DNA of 64,000 bases from Cyclobacteriaceae bacterium (GCA_016787665.1 JAEUUC010000010.1:1-64000); one strand, 5' to 3'; shown: positions 24,444-33,871, counted from the stretch's first letter. Notes: generated from the sequence alone by a model not told the origin. Numbers and translations are program-made.

Positions 24444-25226
24444 TCAATTGCGAATCATGAAGCCGCCATTGGCGCGCATCTCCTTCATTTTTTCGTCCAC
24501 CATCTTGCGGAATTCCGCCTGTGTAGTTTTGGTGCCTTTAGCCGGCATCACCAACTCGTTTTTCTTCAGCGGCCGCGGGTCAATTTTCTTCGCTACCATC
24601 ACGCGCTCACCATTGTTGATGTCTACTGCCAGCACAGCACCGGGCAACGTATTGAATCGATCAGGGCCTAAAAACGGCCGGAGCTGGTTGGTAAACCAGG
24701 CCGTTACTTCGCGTTTCTCGGTTACTTCTTCGCCATTGCGGTTGATCTTAACCTCATCCGTATAGTACGCCTGCTGGCAGGCATATCCCAAAATCTCGCG
24801 CGTCTCAGTGCCAAACTTCCAGGGCGATACCTTCACCGAGTCTTCAATAAGGTAATCCTTCCCCATAAACTCTTGCTTGGAAATGGTTCTGGATGTCTCC
24901 CGGTTAGTGTAAAATTCATTGTTCGGCATATTGAATCGCATGACCACACCTCCGCCCGAAGACAACTCTTCCTCGTCATCTTCGATCAGCGGCTTAAAGA
25001 TGGATTCATGGTTGTTGAAAAACAGATTGTCCGTGTTGGTGCGGAACTGCGGAATCATAGCCTTCATATCGGCCCGCTCAGGAGGGAGACGTCTGTGCAG
25101 GTCAATCTTGGTTTCGTACGTGATTACGCCTTCCACTGTTTGTGCCCACATCACCTCAGCTGCCAGCAGACCTACCAGCACGCCCATCAGAATAATTATT
25201 CGCTTCATGGAGTTTGAAATTTTCAT
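24444..25226 (-). CDS. GLPGLI family secreted protein
   Basis: A 260-residue exported protein with a signal peptide (MKRIIILMGVLVGLLAAEVMWAQ after a short charged extension). The family-defining loop reads FNTLPGAVLAVD here, with CQQAYYTDEV upstream. The family is confined mostly to Bacteroidota and has no settled biochemical role. It usually sits next to a TonB-receptor-like barrel, as here. The two proteins end in the same short motif (MIRN). An exact -7 element lies about 15 nt upstream of the start. Confidence 0.85.
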   Translation of the reverse strand: MKISNSMKRIIILMGVLVGLLAAEVMWAQTVEGVITYETKIDLHRRLPPERADMKAMIPQFRTNTDNLFFNNHESIFKPLIEDDEEELSSGGGVVMRFNMPNNEFYTNRETSRTISKQEFMGKDYLIEDSVKVSPWKFGTETREILGYACQQAYYTDEVKINRNGEEVTEKREVTAWFTNQLRPFLGPDRFNTLPGAVLAVDINNGERVMVAKKIDPRPLKKNELVMPAKGTKTTQAEFRKMVDEKMKEMRANGGFMIRN

Positions 25227-25240
25227 GGTTGATTACAGAA

Positions 25241-25248
25241 CAAACATA
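25241..25248 (-). promoter_or_regulatory. -7 element of the GLPGLI/barrel operon
   Basis: Minus strand TATGTTTG matches TAnnTTTG exactly, just upstream of the GLPGLI start. No clear -33 box. Confidence 0.35.
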
Positions 25249-25334
25249 CGCCTGAAGATGAGGCACGGTGGTTAATGGTTCTGAAAGCAAGGTTAATTAA
25301 GGTTAAAAGAGCATCAGGCGGCTTCATTTAGCCG

Positions 25335-25342
25335 TATTTTTG
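25335..25342 (+). promoter_or_regulatory. -7 element of the kinase/regulator operon
   Basis: TATTTTTG matches TAnnTTTG exactly only 8 nt before the kinase ATG, which would make the message leaderless or nearly so. Confidence 0.35.
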
Positions 25343-25349
25343 CAAAGGC

Positions 25350-26852
25350 ATGAATGCGAATAAACACCTGCTCACCGTCTTGTTAATCGCCAGCAGCATT
25401 TTGTTGCTCGTGGCGCTGCAGGTGTTTTGGATCCGGGCCAGCTACTTGGGTGAGGTGGGTGATTTACGAAGAGAAACCAGTAGTGTTTTGCGAGCCACCG
25501 TACTTCAACTTCGCGATTCTATTTTGTTCAGCGACTTGAAACCCGCTGTCGATAGCCTCGTTAATGGCCGCCCGGAGGGTACAATTATGATGCGTTCGGG
25601 AAAAATAACCGACACTGTGGTGGTCGGCCAGCGTTCCTCATCCATTCAGGTTTTCCTTTCCGACTTTCCGCAAAAAGACTCCCTCACCAAGGCCATCCGG
25701 CCTTTGGCTCAAAAGCTAAAACGGATGCAAGCCGAAGATGGCGCGAACTTCACCATTCGAATCATCTCCGATTCCATTCCGCTCGATACACTACAGTATT
25801 ATTATGACAGCAATCTAAGGGAAGCGAAACTCGGGATTACCGCGAAAGTCGAAGAATTCCGATTCAGCCCGTGGCGTGGGCGAGACTGGCCGCGCAAAAT
25901 GCCGCTGAGCTTTCCGCCACCTGAAGCTATTGGCGAAATGCAAATTCCGCCCATCAACTCCAACGTATTCAGCGATACCCTGTATACCGATCCAGCCCGG
26001 TTAAATCCATCACACATTTACGGTGCACGGCTGACCGGTGTTAGGCAGGAAGTGCTCGGACGCATCACACCTCAGATTCTGTTTTCCCTTTTCCTGACTA
26101 CCGTTACCATCTTAGCCTTCGTAGTCGTCTACCGCACCTTAAGGCAACAGCAGCGATTGGTAGAGCTGAAAGACGACTTTATCCGCAACATGACCCACGA
26201 GTTAAAGACACCCGTGGCCACGGTAAGTGTCGCACTTGAATCACTCAAGAATTTCAATGCGCTCAACGACCCGCAACGCACGCAGGAGTACATCGCCATC
26301 GCACAGGGAGAACTTACCCGGCTGAATTTACTCACGGACAAGATTCTGAAAACAACCGCCATGGCCGAGAGCGGGCACTCGATGCCCCTGGAAGACGTAG
26401 ACCTGCATCCGATTGTGCACGAAACCATTCAATCGCTTCGCCTGGTGGCTGAAAAGAACAAGATTGAAATCCGGCAGGAGCAATCCGGCACCCGCTGGAC
26501 GGTTAGGGGCGCGGCTGATCATCTTGCTACGGTGATTTACAATCTCCTCGACAATGCGATCAAATACAGTCCGAATGGCGGAAAGCTGACCGTTTCTCTT
26601 GCCGAAAAAGGGGAAGAAATAGAACTGGCCGTGACCGATCAGGGCATTGGCATTGCACCGGAGTTTCAGGACAAGATATTCGATCAGTTCTTTCGTGTAC
26701 CCACGGGCGATGTGCACACGATTAAAGGTTACGGCCTGGGCTTACACTACGTAAAAAAAGTAGTAGAGCAACATGGCGGCAGCATCCGGGTAACCAGCGC
26801 ACCCGGATACGGCAGTACCTTTACCCTTCATTTACCAGCCGTTCACGCGTGA
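25350..26852 (+). CDS. sensor histidine kinase (HisKA type)
   Basis: A 500-residue membrane kinase. Membrane segments at about 7-29 and 242-262 enclose a 210-residue periplasmic sensor region with no recognised fold. The HisKA motif has phospho-His283 (NMTHELKTPVA), and the HATPase domain shows N, G1 and G2 boxes (YNLLDNAIKYS, DQGIGI, GYGLGL). The stop overlaps the GTG start of the OmpR-type regulator gene (GTGA). It is divergent from the GLPGLI/barrel operon, making that a plausible target. Confidence 0.92.
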   Translation: MNANKHLLTVLLIASSILLLVALQVFWIRASYLGEVGDLRRETSSVLRATVLQLRDSILFSDLKPAVDSLVNGRPEGTIMMRSGKITDTVVVGQRSSSIQVFLSDFPQKDSLTKAIRPLAQKLKRMQAEDGANFTIRIISDSIPLDTLQYYYDSNLREAKLGITAKVEEFRFSPWRGRDWPRKMPLSFPPPEAIGEMQIPPINSNVFSDTLYTDPARLNPSHIYGARLTGVRQEVLGRITPQILFSLFLTTVTILAFVVVYRTLRQQQRLVELKDDFIRNMTHELKTPVATVSVALESLKNFNALNDPQRTQEYIAIAQGELTRLNLLTDKILKTTAMAESGHSMPLEDVDLHPIVHETIQSLRLVAEKNKIEIRQEQSGTRWTVRGAADHLATVIYNLLDNAIKYSPNGGKLTVSLAEKGEEIELAVTDQGIGIAPEFQDKIFDQFFRVPTGDVHTIKGYGLGLHYVKKVVEQHGGSIRVTSAPGYGSTFTLHLPAVHA

Positions 26853-27532
26853 GCATAAAAGTACTTTACGTAGAAGACGAACCCTTTCTGGCGCGCATCG
26901 TCAAAGAAAGCCTGGAGAGCCGCGACTTTGCCGTGCACCTGGTCAATGATGGCAAGGCGGCCGTAAATGTCTTCGAAGAGGTGAAACCGGACATTTGCGT
27001 TCTGGATGTGATGCTGCCTCACCGCGATGGATTTACTCTGGCGGGTGACATCCGGCAACGCAATCCGAACATTCCGATCATTTTTCTGACAGCCAAAAAT
27101 CAAACGGAAGACGTAATCAAGGGATTTGAATCAGGCGGAAATGATTATTTGCGCAAGCCCTTCAGCATGGAGGAACTTATTGTGCGCATCAATAACCTGA
27201 TGGTCCTTAGCCGGAAAACGAGTTCAGTTGTTGCCGATCACATTCGTCTTGGTCAGTTCGTCTTTCATCCTTCGCGCTACGAATTGCAACGGGGCGATCA
27301 GGTGCGTAAGCTCTCGCACCGCGAGGCGACTTTGCTGCAGTTGCTGGCCGCGCATCAGAACAAAATTGTGAACCGAAAAGAGATATTGCTCCAACTGTGG
27401 GGCGATGATTCCTTCTTCAACTCACGCAACCTGGACGTGTACATCACGAAACTGCGCGACTACCTGAAGGAGGATGCCACCCTTGAAATCATGACCATTA
27501 AAGGTGTTGGGTATCACTTTCGGGTGGGCTGA
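26849..27532 (+). CDS. OmpR/PhoB-type response regulator
   Basis: A 227-residue regulator with receiver domain (Asp10, phosphoacceptor Asp53 in VLDVMLP, Lys about 103) and a winged-helix DNA-binding domain (SHREATLLQLLAAHQNKIV, NLDVYITKLRDYL). The start is GTG and overlaps the kinase stop by 4 nt, so the two are translationally coupled. It should bind direct repeats near its targets; the closest candidate is the intergenic region in front of its own operon and the divergent GLPGLI gene. Confidence 0.93.
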   Translation: MSIKVLYVEDEPFLARIVKESLESRDFAVHLVNDGKAAVNVFEEVKPDICVLDVMLPHRDGFTLAGDIRQRNPNIPIIFLTAKNQTEDVIKGFESGGNDYLRKPFSMEELIVRINNLMVLSRKTSSVVADHIRLGQFVFHPSRYELQRGDQVRKLSHREATLLQLLAAHQNKIVNRKEILLQLWGDDSFFNSRNLDVYITKLRDYLKEDATLEIMTIKGVGYHFRVG

Positions 27533-27558
27533 ACCGGTCAAATGATTATCTTCGTTAC

Positions 27559-27999
27559 ATGTTTCGTCTCCTGATTGCCGTCTTGCTGATCTCGGGGGTT
27601 TGTTCAGCCCAGAATCAAGCCGGTTTCTTTTTCGTGCTCAACAGCAAAAAAAACTGCCCTCAAAAAGTAAGTTCCATCTCCGGTCGACAGCAGTATTGCA
27701 TCGCCTCTGAACCCATCATCCGCGCCAGCGAATTCGAGTCCGTGAGCGATCTGAAGAAGGACGAGCGGCAGCACACCTATCTAGAACTAACGCTCTCCGA
27801 AGTGGGCGTGGCGAACTTACGAACATTATCGGCCAGGCTGCCGGACAGCCAGCTCGTGTTGGTGGTGGATGATAAAGTAGTGGGCGAATTTGAAAATCTC
27901 GGACGAATCGTAAACCGTACGATACCCATCAGCGACAAAAACAATTCCGGTCAGATGACGTGGATTCGCGACCGGTTAAAAGCCGCAATCACAAACTAG
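27559..27999 (+). CDS. secreted SecDF P1 head-like domain protein
   Basis: A 146-residue protein with a signal peptide (MFRLLIAVLLISGVCSAQ). The mature part (YLELTLSEVGVANLRTLSARLPDSQLVLVVDDKVV, read in parts) resembles the periplasmic P1 head subdomain of SecD, which helps pull proteins across the membrane, but no membrane segments of SecD follow. Two cysteines (about 34 and 47) lie in the mature N terminus. Its 3' end overlaps that of the convergent dehydrogenase gene by 4 nt. It begins 26 nt after the regulator gene and may be cotranscribed. The family assignment is tentative. Confidence 0.6.
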   Translation: MFRLLIAVLLISGVCSAQNQAGFFFVLNSKKNCPQKVSSISGRQQYCIASEPIIRASEFESVSDLKKDERQHTYLELTLSEVGVANLRTLSARLPDSQLVLVVDDKVVGEFENLGRIVNRTIPISDKNNSGQMTWIRDRLKAAITN

Positions 28000-30167
28000 T
28001 GCCCAATTAAAATTCTGGCGTATGGCTTATCGGGAGTCTTGATCAGATAAAGGCCATTTGCCAAGTCACTCACGTCAACGCGATTTTCCTTTCCCGTGCG
28101 CTCTACCGTGCGGAGGTACGTTCTTCCGCACACATCCACAAAATGAATATCACCCTGTACAGATGACGGCACAAATAACCACTTGCTAGCCGGCACTGGA
28201 TAAAACACGGCCTCATCGGCAGGCACAACACCGACAATCAGGTTGAACGCGGCCGTGAAGGTGACATCATCAACGGGCGTGGTCACGGTCTGCTGAGGTG
28301 CGCCTCCATGCAGCCAGGCCGAAAAATCAAACTCATCGTTGCCCAATACCTGAGGTGTCACCACTCCAATATCCCGCAGTAATCCCTCCACGCTGGTAAC
28401 CGTAAAAGGCGTAGTCTGAGGTTGGCCATCCAGTGTAACTTGCAAGCCGGGTGGCACAGTGACAAACGTCACTTGGGATTTGCGCGGAAACACGTCAACC
28501 GTATCCTTTCCTGCTGCCCCGCGTGAATCCGTTACCGTTAGAATAAACCGATACCAAACATTAGACGATGTCTCCCCCGAATTCGGAATCGCGAACACGC
28601 CCGACTTCACACCTGTAATAGGCGGCTGATCGTGGAAGTGGGTATCATGGTGAAAGTTGACTTCCCAACTGAAGGCGTTGGCTGGTAATTCACCATCTTC
28701 TGCATCCATACCTGTGCCCGAGAAATTCAGGTTGGTTCCCGCGCTATACAAAAAAGAGCCCACCGGTGCCGTGATGGTCGCAACCGGTTTTGCATTTGGA
28801 TTCACCGTGAGCGTTGCTGCATTGCTGATGGCTGCCCCGGCTTGGTTCGTTACGCGCACCCGGTAGGAAGCGCCATCCGTCAGTTGTACCGGGCTTATGG
28901 TGTACGAGGCCTCGGTGGCGCCCGTTATGTTCACATTATTTCTTTGCCACTGAAACGCAAGCGGTGTGGTGCCGGTAGCGGTGACACTCAACGTCACCGA
29001 TGAACCTTCGGCCACAGTCTGCGATTGCGGGTGTGTCGTAATCACCGGTTGCGTAGCATTGGTAGACACAATGCGGTACAACGCCTGGTTGCTGCGACTG
29101 AGATAATACAGATTGCCATCAGGGCCGGTGGTCAGGCTCAGGCTGTTCCCGCCCACGCCACTCGCAAACAAAACGGGCGTGGGGTTGCTAACCGTTGGGT
29201 CAATGTAGTAGATCCAGCCGCTGCAATAATCCTGAAAGAAGTATTTGCCGATGTAAGACGCGGGGTAGGTCGTAAACTCCGGATTGAAAAAGGTTCCACC
29301 GGTAATAGCGCAGCCCGTTGGCTGCGCACCCGTGTGCGCGTACGCATACACCGGTGATGTAAAACTCGGGTTTGTGGTTGGGCCCTCAGTAGATGGCCAT
29401 CCAAAATTTCGTCCTCCCGCGGAGGCGTCATTAATTTCCTCCCATGCATTTTGCCCCACTTCGTTGACAAAAATCCGGCCCGTGAAAGGTTGAATGGAAA
29501 AGGTGTACGGATTGCGCAGGCCGTAGGACCATACCCGCTGGCGTTGGGCGCTGGGTGAACCGGTATTGAACGGATTATCGGCCGGGGCGCTACCGTCTTT
29601 GTTGATGCGCAGCATTTTACCGTGGTAGGTATCCAAATTCTGAGGCGTAGTGGTATTCGCATTATCGCCCACCGCTACATATAGTCTTCCATCTGTGCCA
29701 AATGCTAATGCGCCCCCATTGTGGTTGGTAGCTCCGCTCAGGGCATCTAGCTCCAGAATGATGACTTCACTACCGGCCAGTGCCACATCACCATTCGCGG
29801 TGAAACGACTGATCCGGTTTCGCGCAGGCGAGGTGTTCAACGTATAATACACGTAGATGAATTGGTTGCTGGCAAAGTCGGGGTCGAGCGCCACCCCAAT
29901 GAGCCCGCGTTCACCGGAGGCATTAACGGAAAGCGTAACAAACGGTGTGGTGAGTAACTGATTGTTTTTGACTACCCGAAGATTGCCCCCTTGCTGACCA
30001 ACAAAAATTCGGCCATCCGGGGCGAATGCCATCACGGTGGGATTAGCTATTGCCGGGTTGGCCCCGCCCGCATCGCCAACGCGAATCCGATTAAAACCCG
30101 ATGGGAAGGTCTGTGCCAACCCAAGGGCTGCAAACGACAAGAACAAAAGTGTATACGAGAGCCGCAT
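27996..30167 (-). CDS. PQQ-type sugar dehydrogenase with Ig-like domain and T9SS C-terminal tail
   Basis: A 723-residue exported protein; the ATG giving the signal peptide (MRLSYTLLFLSFAALGLAQ) was chosen. Residues 20-365 form a soluble glucose dehydrogenase-like six-bladed propeller (GERGLIGVALDPDF, HNGGALAFGTDGRLYVAVGD, WSYGLRNPYTF). An Ig-like domain follows (about 375-460, QWQRNNVNITGA), then a PKD-like region (ETSSNVWYRFILTVTDSRG) and a type IX secretion tail (VFYPVPASKWLFV to the end). It is expected to be secreted or surface-anchored through T9SS. Oxidation of sugars or sorbosone-like aldoses is the family role; the substrate is not determined. Confidence 0.88.
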   Translation of the reverse strand: MRLSYTLLFLSFAALGLAQTFPSGFNRIRVGDAGGANPAIANPTVMAFAPDGRIFVGQQGGNLRVVKNNQLLTTPFVTLSVNASGERGLIGVALDPDFASNQFIYVYYTLNTSPARNRISRFTANGDVALAGSEVIILELDALSGATNHNGGALAFGTDGRLYVAVGDNANTTTPQNLDTYHGKMLRINKDGSAPADNPFNTGSPSAQRQRVWSYGLRNPYTFSIQPFTGRIFVNEVGQNAWEEINDASAGGRNFGWPSTEGPTTNPSFTSPVYAYAHTGAQPTGCAITGGTFFNPEFTTYPASYIGKYFFQDYCSGWIYYIDPTVSNPTPVLFASGVGGNSLSLTTGPDGNLYYLSRSNQALYRIVSTNATQPVITTHPQSQTVAEGSSVTLSVTATGTTPLAFQWQRNNVNITGATEASYTISPVQLTDGASYRVRVTNQAGAAISNAATLTVNPNAKPVATITAPVGSFLYSAGTNLNFSGTGMDAEDGELPANAFSWEVNFHHDTHFHDQPPITGVKSGVFAIPNSGETSSNVWYRFILTVTDSRGAAGKDTVDVFPRKSQVTFVTVPPGLQVTLDGQPQTTPFTVTSVEGLLRDIGVVTPQVLGNDEFDFSAWLHGGAPQQTVTTPVDDVTFTAAFNLIVGVVPADEAVFYPVPASKWLFVPSSVQGDIHFVDVCGRTYLRTVERTGKENRVDVSDLANGLYLIKTPDKPYARILIGH

Positions 30168-30194
30168 GTGGTCGTGAATAGCTAAAGGTATCAA

Positions 30195-30317
30195 ATGGTA
30201 ATCGCTCGTCTATCGATTAACCGTTGAACGGGCGTCTGAACAGGTCAAGTCGCCACAAATTGAATCGCTCGGATTCAGGATTCGCTCTTTCGCTGCGCAA
30301 CAGATACACCTCACTGC
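30195..30317. other. spacer left of the tRNA remnants
   Basis: No gene is seen. The stretch has short repeats (GGATTCAGGATTCGCT) and leads into the decayed tRNA copies. Confidence 0.3.
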
Positions 30318-30373
30318 GAGGGCAGGGAACCCTCGACCCCTACCCTGACAAGGTAGTGCTCTAACCTCCCGAT
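30318..30373 (-). pseudogene. tRNA fragment (decayed tRNA-Val copy)
   Basis: Minus strand holds a D-arm remnant, the anticodon arm CTACCTTGTCAGGGTAG and a damaged T arm. No acceptor stem can be formed. The loop would read GTC instead of GAC because of a single base change. The D-loop side carries GGGAGG, as in the second decayed copy. Confidence 0.6.
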
Positions 30374-30388
30374 GAAAATTAAATGAAG

Positions 30389-30479
30389 TGGGTATTACAG
30401 GATTCGAACCTGTGACCCCTACCCTGTCAAGGTAGTGCTCTAAACCTCCCGATCGAAGATCGGGATGAGCTAACCGTTA
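30389..30479 (-). pseudogene. tRNA-Val copy with palindrome inserted in the D loop
   Basis: The anticodon arm (CTACCTTGACAGGGTAG, GAC), the T arm and the 3' acceptor strand AATACCC are intact. The D loop is interrupted by a palindrome (CCCGATCTTCGATCGGG), and the 5' acceptor strand no longer pairs with the 3' one. It therefore cannot fold as a normal tRNA. Confidence 0.65.
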
Positions 30480-30493
30480 TAAACTCATTTCAG

Positions 30494-30568
30494 TGGGATG
30501 TGGGGGATTCGAACCCTCGACCCCTACCCTGTCAAGGTAGTGCTCTAAACCAGCTGAGCTAACACCCC
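30494..30568 (-). tRNA. tRNA-Val (GAC)
   Basis: A complete cloverleaf: acceptor GGGGTGT pairing with ACATCCC (one G-U), D arm AGCTCAGCTGGTTTAGAGC, anticodon stem CTACC/GGTAG with loop TTGACAG, anticodon GAC (valine, codons GUC/GUU), T arm with GGTTCGAATCC. CCA is not encoded. It is the only intact member of the group of three. Confidence 0.93.
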
Positions 30569-30598
30569 ATTTATCAATTACGGCTCAAAGGTAACGCG

Positions 30599-31453
30599 TT
30601 ACTCGTCCAGTACAAAGATCCGAACATCGGGCAGATGTAAATTAAAAAAGCCAAGGCCGCCATTCACATTGGTGGGATAATTCAGCGGCTCACTGGCCAG
30701 CTCAGCAAAGGCATAGCGGTTGTCCTTGCGCAGTTTCAGGTAATCGTAATACTCTTTCTGCACGTTGGTAAGGAAAACAGCTACCGAATCACCAGCTGAA
30801 AAATCGCGGAAGAAAACACGAAACTGATCATCGAAGCGCTGCCCGTCAAAGGCGCGATCGTCATTGAGATGCAAAAACACATCGGGATTCAACAATGAGC
30901 CCAGTTGTTGGTTGGCCGAGAATTCCTGAAACGCTACCACATAATAGTTGGCCCCTGGCGGGTCTTGCAGACTGTAGGAGACCTCGGCCAGTGAATCAAA
31001 CTCGGTTACGAAAAGGCGGGCTTCGGCTGTCTGAAAGGGCACGCGGGCAAGCGGCCGGGCAAAAGCATTGACGCGACCAAATTCAGGCGAGTTGACCCTC
31101 AATTCATAAACTTCGCTGCTTTGCCAGTCAATACCCAAGCCGCCATAAAAGCCATTGCCCAGCGATGCGAGCGTATCCAAGCCACCGGTATAATGAAGAG
31201 TTACCAAGGCATCATTAATCACAATCTGATTCAATAACGCCTGCGCATCGGTACCATCACCAGCATCAAGAGCACCCAGGCTACGGGTAAGAAAAACCAC
31301 AAGCCCCTGCCCGGGTATGATCTGCGAGGCCACCACAATCTTTTGCTCCAGTTTGGGCAGATCATCGACCGGAAGCGGTTCCGGCACGCAACCCCATGCC
31401 GCCATGACTACAACCGCAGCAAGAAATTTCAATGATCGACTACTTATCTCCAT
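30599..31453 (-). CDS. DUF4249 family lipoprotein
   Basis: A 284-residue lipoprotein (signal peptide with lipobox AAWGC, Cys22). The mature sequence is beta-rich and ends with the family-typical EPLNYPTNVNGGLGFFNLH block. DUF4249 proteins are the usual partners of TonB-dependent receptors outside polysaccharide loci in Bacteroidota and probably act as surface lids or substrate binders. The gene starts 11 nt after the TonB receptor stop, so the two form an operon. The substrate is unknown. Confidence 0.85.
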   Translation of the reverse strand: MEISSRSLKFLAAVVVMAAWGCVPEPLPVDDLPKLEQKIVVASQIIPGQGLVVFLTRSLGALDAGDGTDAQALLNQIVINDALVTLHYTGGLDTLASLGNGFYGGLGIDWQSSEVYELRVNSPEFGRVNAFARPLARVPFQTAEARLFVTEFDSLAEVSYSLQDPPGANYYVVAFQEFSANQQLGSLLNPDVFLHLNDDRAFDGQRFDDQFRVFFRDFSAGDSVAVFLTNVQKEYYDYLKLRKDNRYAFAELASEPLNYPTNVNGGLGFFNLHLPDVRIFVLDE

Positions 31454-31464
31454 GTATTCCAGAT

Positions 31465-33735
31465 TTATTGAAACTTAAAACCATAGCTGATGAAGGGAAG
31501 CAAGCCAAAAAGCCCCGGTTGCTGATAGCGGAAAGAGCCATCACCATTGGGTTCAATTGAGATGCCGATGGGTGCGGCCCGGTTGTAAACATTGTACACC
31601 CCGGCAAACCATTCACCCTGCCAGCGCTTTCGCTGACGACCGCGCAATTTTACCCCCAGATCCAGGCGGTGGGTGTCCGCCAGCTTAACGGAGTTGATGG
31701 GCGCAAACACCGGCACCAGATCCACACCAATGAGCGTGGGTGAGGGCAGGGCATACTGCCCAATCACGGGAGTAAACCGTGAGCCCGATATAAACTCAAA
31801 CACAGCGGAGAGTGACCAGCGGCCGGTGAGCTGATAGTTGGCCACTACGGCTCCGTTGTGCCTGCGGTCGTACCGTGCCAGGAAGGAAGTGCCCTGATTG
31901 ATCTCATCAAACTGCCGCGTAGACTTCGACAAGGTGTAGCTAATCCACCCCGTGAGTTTTCCGGATTCCTTCTTTAACAAGAACTCCAGACCATACGCAC
32001 GGCCCCGCCCCTGTATCAATTGATCTTCAAACTCCGTGTTCAAAAAGAGATTTGTGCCCTCGCGATAGCCGATTAACTGATTCATGTCTTTGTAGTACGC
32101 TTCCAGGCTCACAAACAAGCCACGCGCGGGTATCACGTGCTGCCAGGCCAGCGTTCCCTGATTGGCGGTTTGGGGACTAACCCGATTGGTTACCGGATAC
32201 CAAATGTCGGTAGGGAAGGCAACCGCAGCGCTGGAAACGCGATGGAGGTATTGCGCCATGCGCGAGTAGCTGACTTTCACCGCTGATCGTTCGCTGATCT
32301 GGTAACGAAGTGCCACGCGCGGTTCGGGCTCGGTATACAGTTTGTTCGTTACCCAGGCCGATGAAAGCCGGAAGCCGACACTCCAGGTCCAGCGGTTTTG
32401 CCATGCACCATCTGCCTGCACAAAGGCTGAAGTTTCCAAACTTGTTTGCGGGCGGGTCGCGCTGCTTTGCAATAACTCCGATATCTCGCCAGACGTGTTG
32501 ATCACATTCGGGCTCACCCGGTGGTGCACCGACTCGAGACCACCGGATAGCGAGACGGAACCGAGCGAATCCCATTGCATTTTCCACTTGCCGCCCCAGT
32601 CCTGAATACTGGAATTCACGAACAAACGACTGTCTTCAAAAGTATTTTCGATCGTGTAGTTAAACTTCGTGCCGAAAAGATTGAGCTCCGAGTGAAGATT
32701 TCTTCGCAGACTCTTGCGCCAAAAGAGTGTTTGTGTGCGATTGCCGATGATGAAGTCTGAGTTGATGTTTCTCCGTTCGCTGCGCTGAAAATCGAGAACA
32801 TCTTGTCCGGAATAGTAAGTGAACTCCAGGTAATCACGGGCCGAAGGCCGGTAACTTACTTTGGCGTTGAGATCATAAAAAAAATAAGGCAACGATTCGC
32901 CCACCACCCGTACAACCTGATCGATGTAGGTTCTGCGGCCCGCCACCCAAACGTCAAGTTTGTTTTTGATCACCGGCTGCGCTACCATTAAACGCGAGGC
33001 CAGCAAACCCACATTGCCATTCATGCGAAAGCGATCTACCGGCCGCGATTGACTGCGCACATTCAGAATAGACGACAACCGCCCGCCATAGGAGGCCGGA
33101 AACGCTCCATTCATGGCTTCCACGCCTTCCAAAATGTCGGGATTAAATACCGAAAGGAACCCAAACAAATGGCCGGTGTTGTAGACGGGCGCTCCATCCA
33201 ACAATACGAGATTCTGATCAGCCGCTCCTCCCCGCACAAACAGGTCGCTGGTACCCTCTACTCCTTTGGAAACACCCGGAAGCAATTGAATGGTTTTGAT
33301 CAAATCCGCCTCCCCGCCCAGAACGGGTATCGAACTAATCTCCTTCCCACTGAGCGTGTACGTGCTGGCCCGCGTCTCGGAAAACTGGTCAGACTGCAAC
33401 AGACGGTCGGCTGAGACCACCACTTCATCCAGTTGCTCGGTCAACGATTCCATAAACACCGTGATGAGCGTATCGCGGGTTAGGGTGAACTTCAACGATA
33501 ATTTTTGAAAGCCCGTGTGCGAAAGCACCAGCGTAACGGAACCGTGGGGCAGCACCAAGCGAAAATCACCCTCGACCCCGGTAGCGGTTGACTTTTGCCG
33601 GTTGACCGCCTGCACATTGGTGCCTGGTAGCGGCTTACCCTGGCCGTCAAAAACACGGCCCTGTACCGTAGGCTGGGCCACACTACAGGTTGCCCACCAG
33701 GATAAAACCAACAGGATGCTCACCCGACACCACAT
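31465..33735 (-). CDS. TonB-dependent receptor with carboxypeptidase-like domain
   Basis: A 756-residue outer membrane transporter. Signal peptide 1-20 (SILLVLSWWATCSVAQ), CarboxypepD_reg-like domain about 22-105 (VQGRVFDGQGKPLPGTNV), plug domain 115-230 (LPGVSKGVEGTSDLFVRGG, LLDGAPVYNTGHLFGF), then a barrel ending in the aromatic strand FISYGFKFQ. It pairs with the downstream DUF4249 lipoprotein. It should import an unknown ligand using energy from TonB-ExbBD. No sigma/anti-sigma genes adjoin it. Confidence 0.92.
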   Translation of the reverse strand: MWCRVSILLVLSWWATCSVAQPTVQGRVFDGQGKPLPGTNVQAVNRQKSTATGVEGDFRLVLPHGSVTLVLSHTGFQKLSLKFTLTRDTLITVFMESLTEQLDEVVVSADRLLQSDQFSETRASTYTLSGKEISSIPVLGGEADLIKTIQLLPGVSKGVEGTSDLFVRGGAADQNLVLLDGAPVYNTGHLFGFLSVFNPDILEGVEAMNGAFPASYGGRLSSILNVRSQSRPVDRFRMNGNVGLLASRLMVAQPVIKNKLDVWVAGRRTYIDQVVRVVGESLPYFFYDLNAKVSYRPSARDYLEFTYYSGQDVLDFQRSERRNINSDFIIGNRTQTLFWRKSLRRNLHSELNLFGTKFNYTIENTFEDSRLFVNSSIQDWGGKWKMQWDSLGSVSLSGGLESVHHRVSPNVINTSGEISELLQSSATRPQTSLETSAFVQADGAWQNRWTWSVGFRLSSAWVTNKLYTEPEPRVALRYQISERSAVKVSYSRMAQYLHRVSSAAVAFPTDIWYPVTNRVSPQTANQGTLAWQHVIPARGLFVSLEAYYKDMNQLIGYREGTNLFLNTEFEDQLIQGRGRAYGLEFLLKKESGKLTGWISYTLSKSTRQFDEINQGTSFLARYDRRHNGAVVANYQLTGRWSLSAVFEFISGSRFTPVIGQYALPSPTLIGVDLVPVFAPINSVKLADTHRLDLGVKLRGRQRKRWQGEWFAGVYNVYNRAAPIGISIEPNGDGSFRYQQPGLFGLLPFISYGFKFQ

Positions 33736-33871
33736 ACCGAATATTGAACCAATATCTTCCGCTTTATACTGTTTAACACCTAAACCGTAAAAAATATTAT
33801 GTAACAGGCTGAATCCTTAACAAGGAGCGTGTATCTTTTGGTGGTTTGTCACAAACTTTCTCTGTTCTATT

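Noticed and set aside
30318-30373. tRNA-Asp, because the loop reads GTC
   Set aside because: No acceptor stem and a broken T arm; the rest of the text matches the neighbouring tRNA-Val, so it is a decayed copy with one base change.
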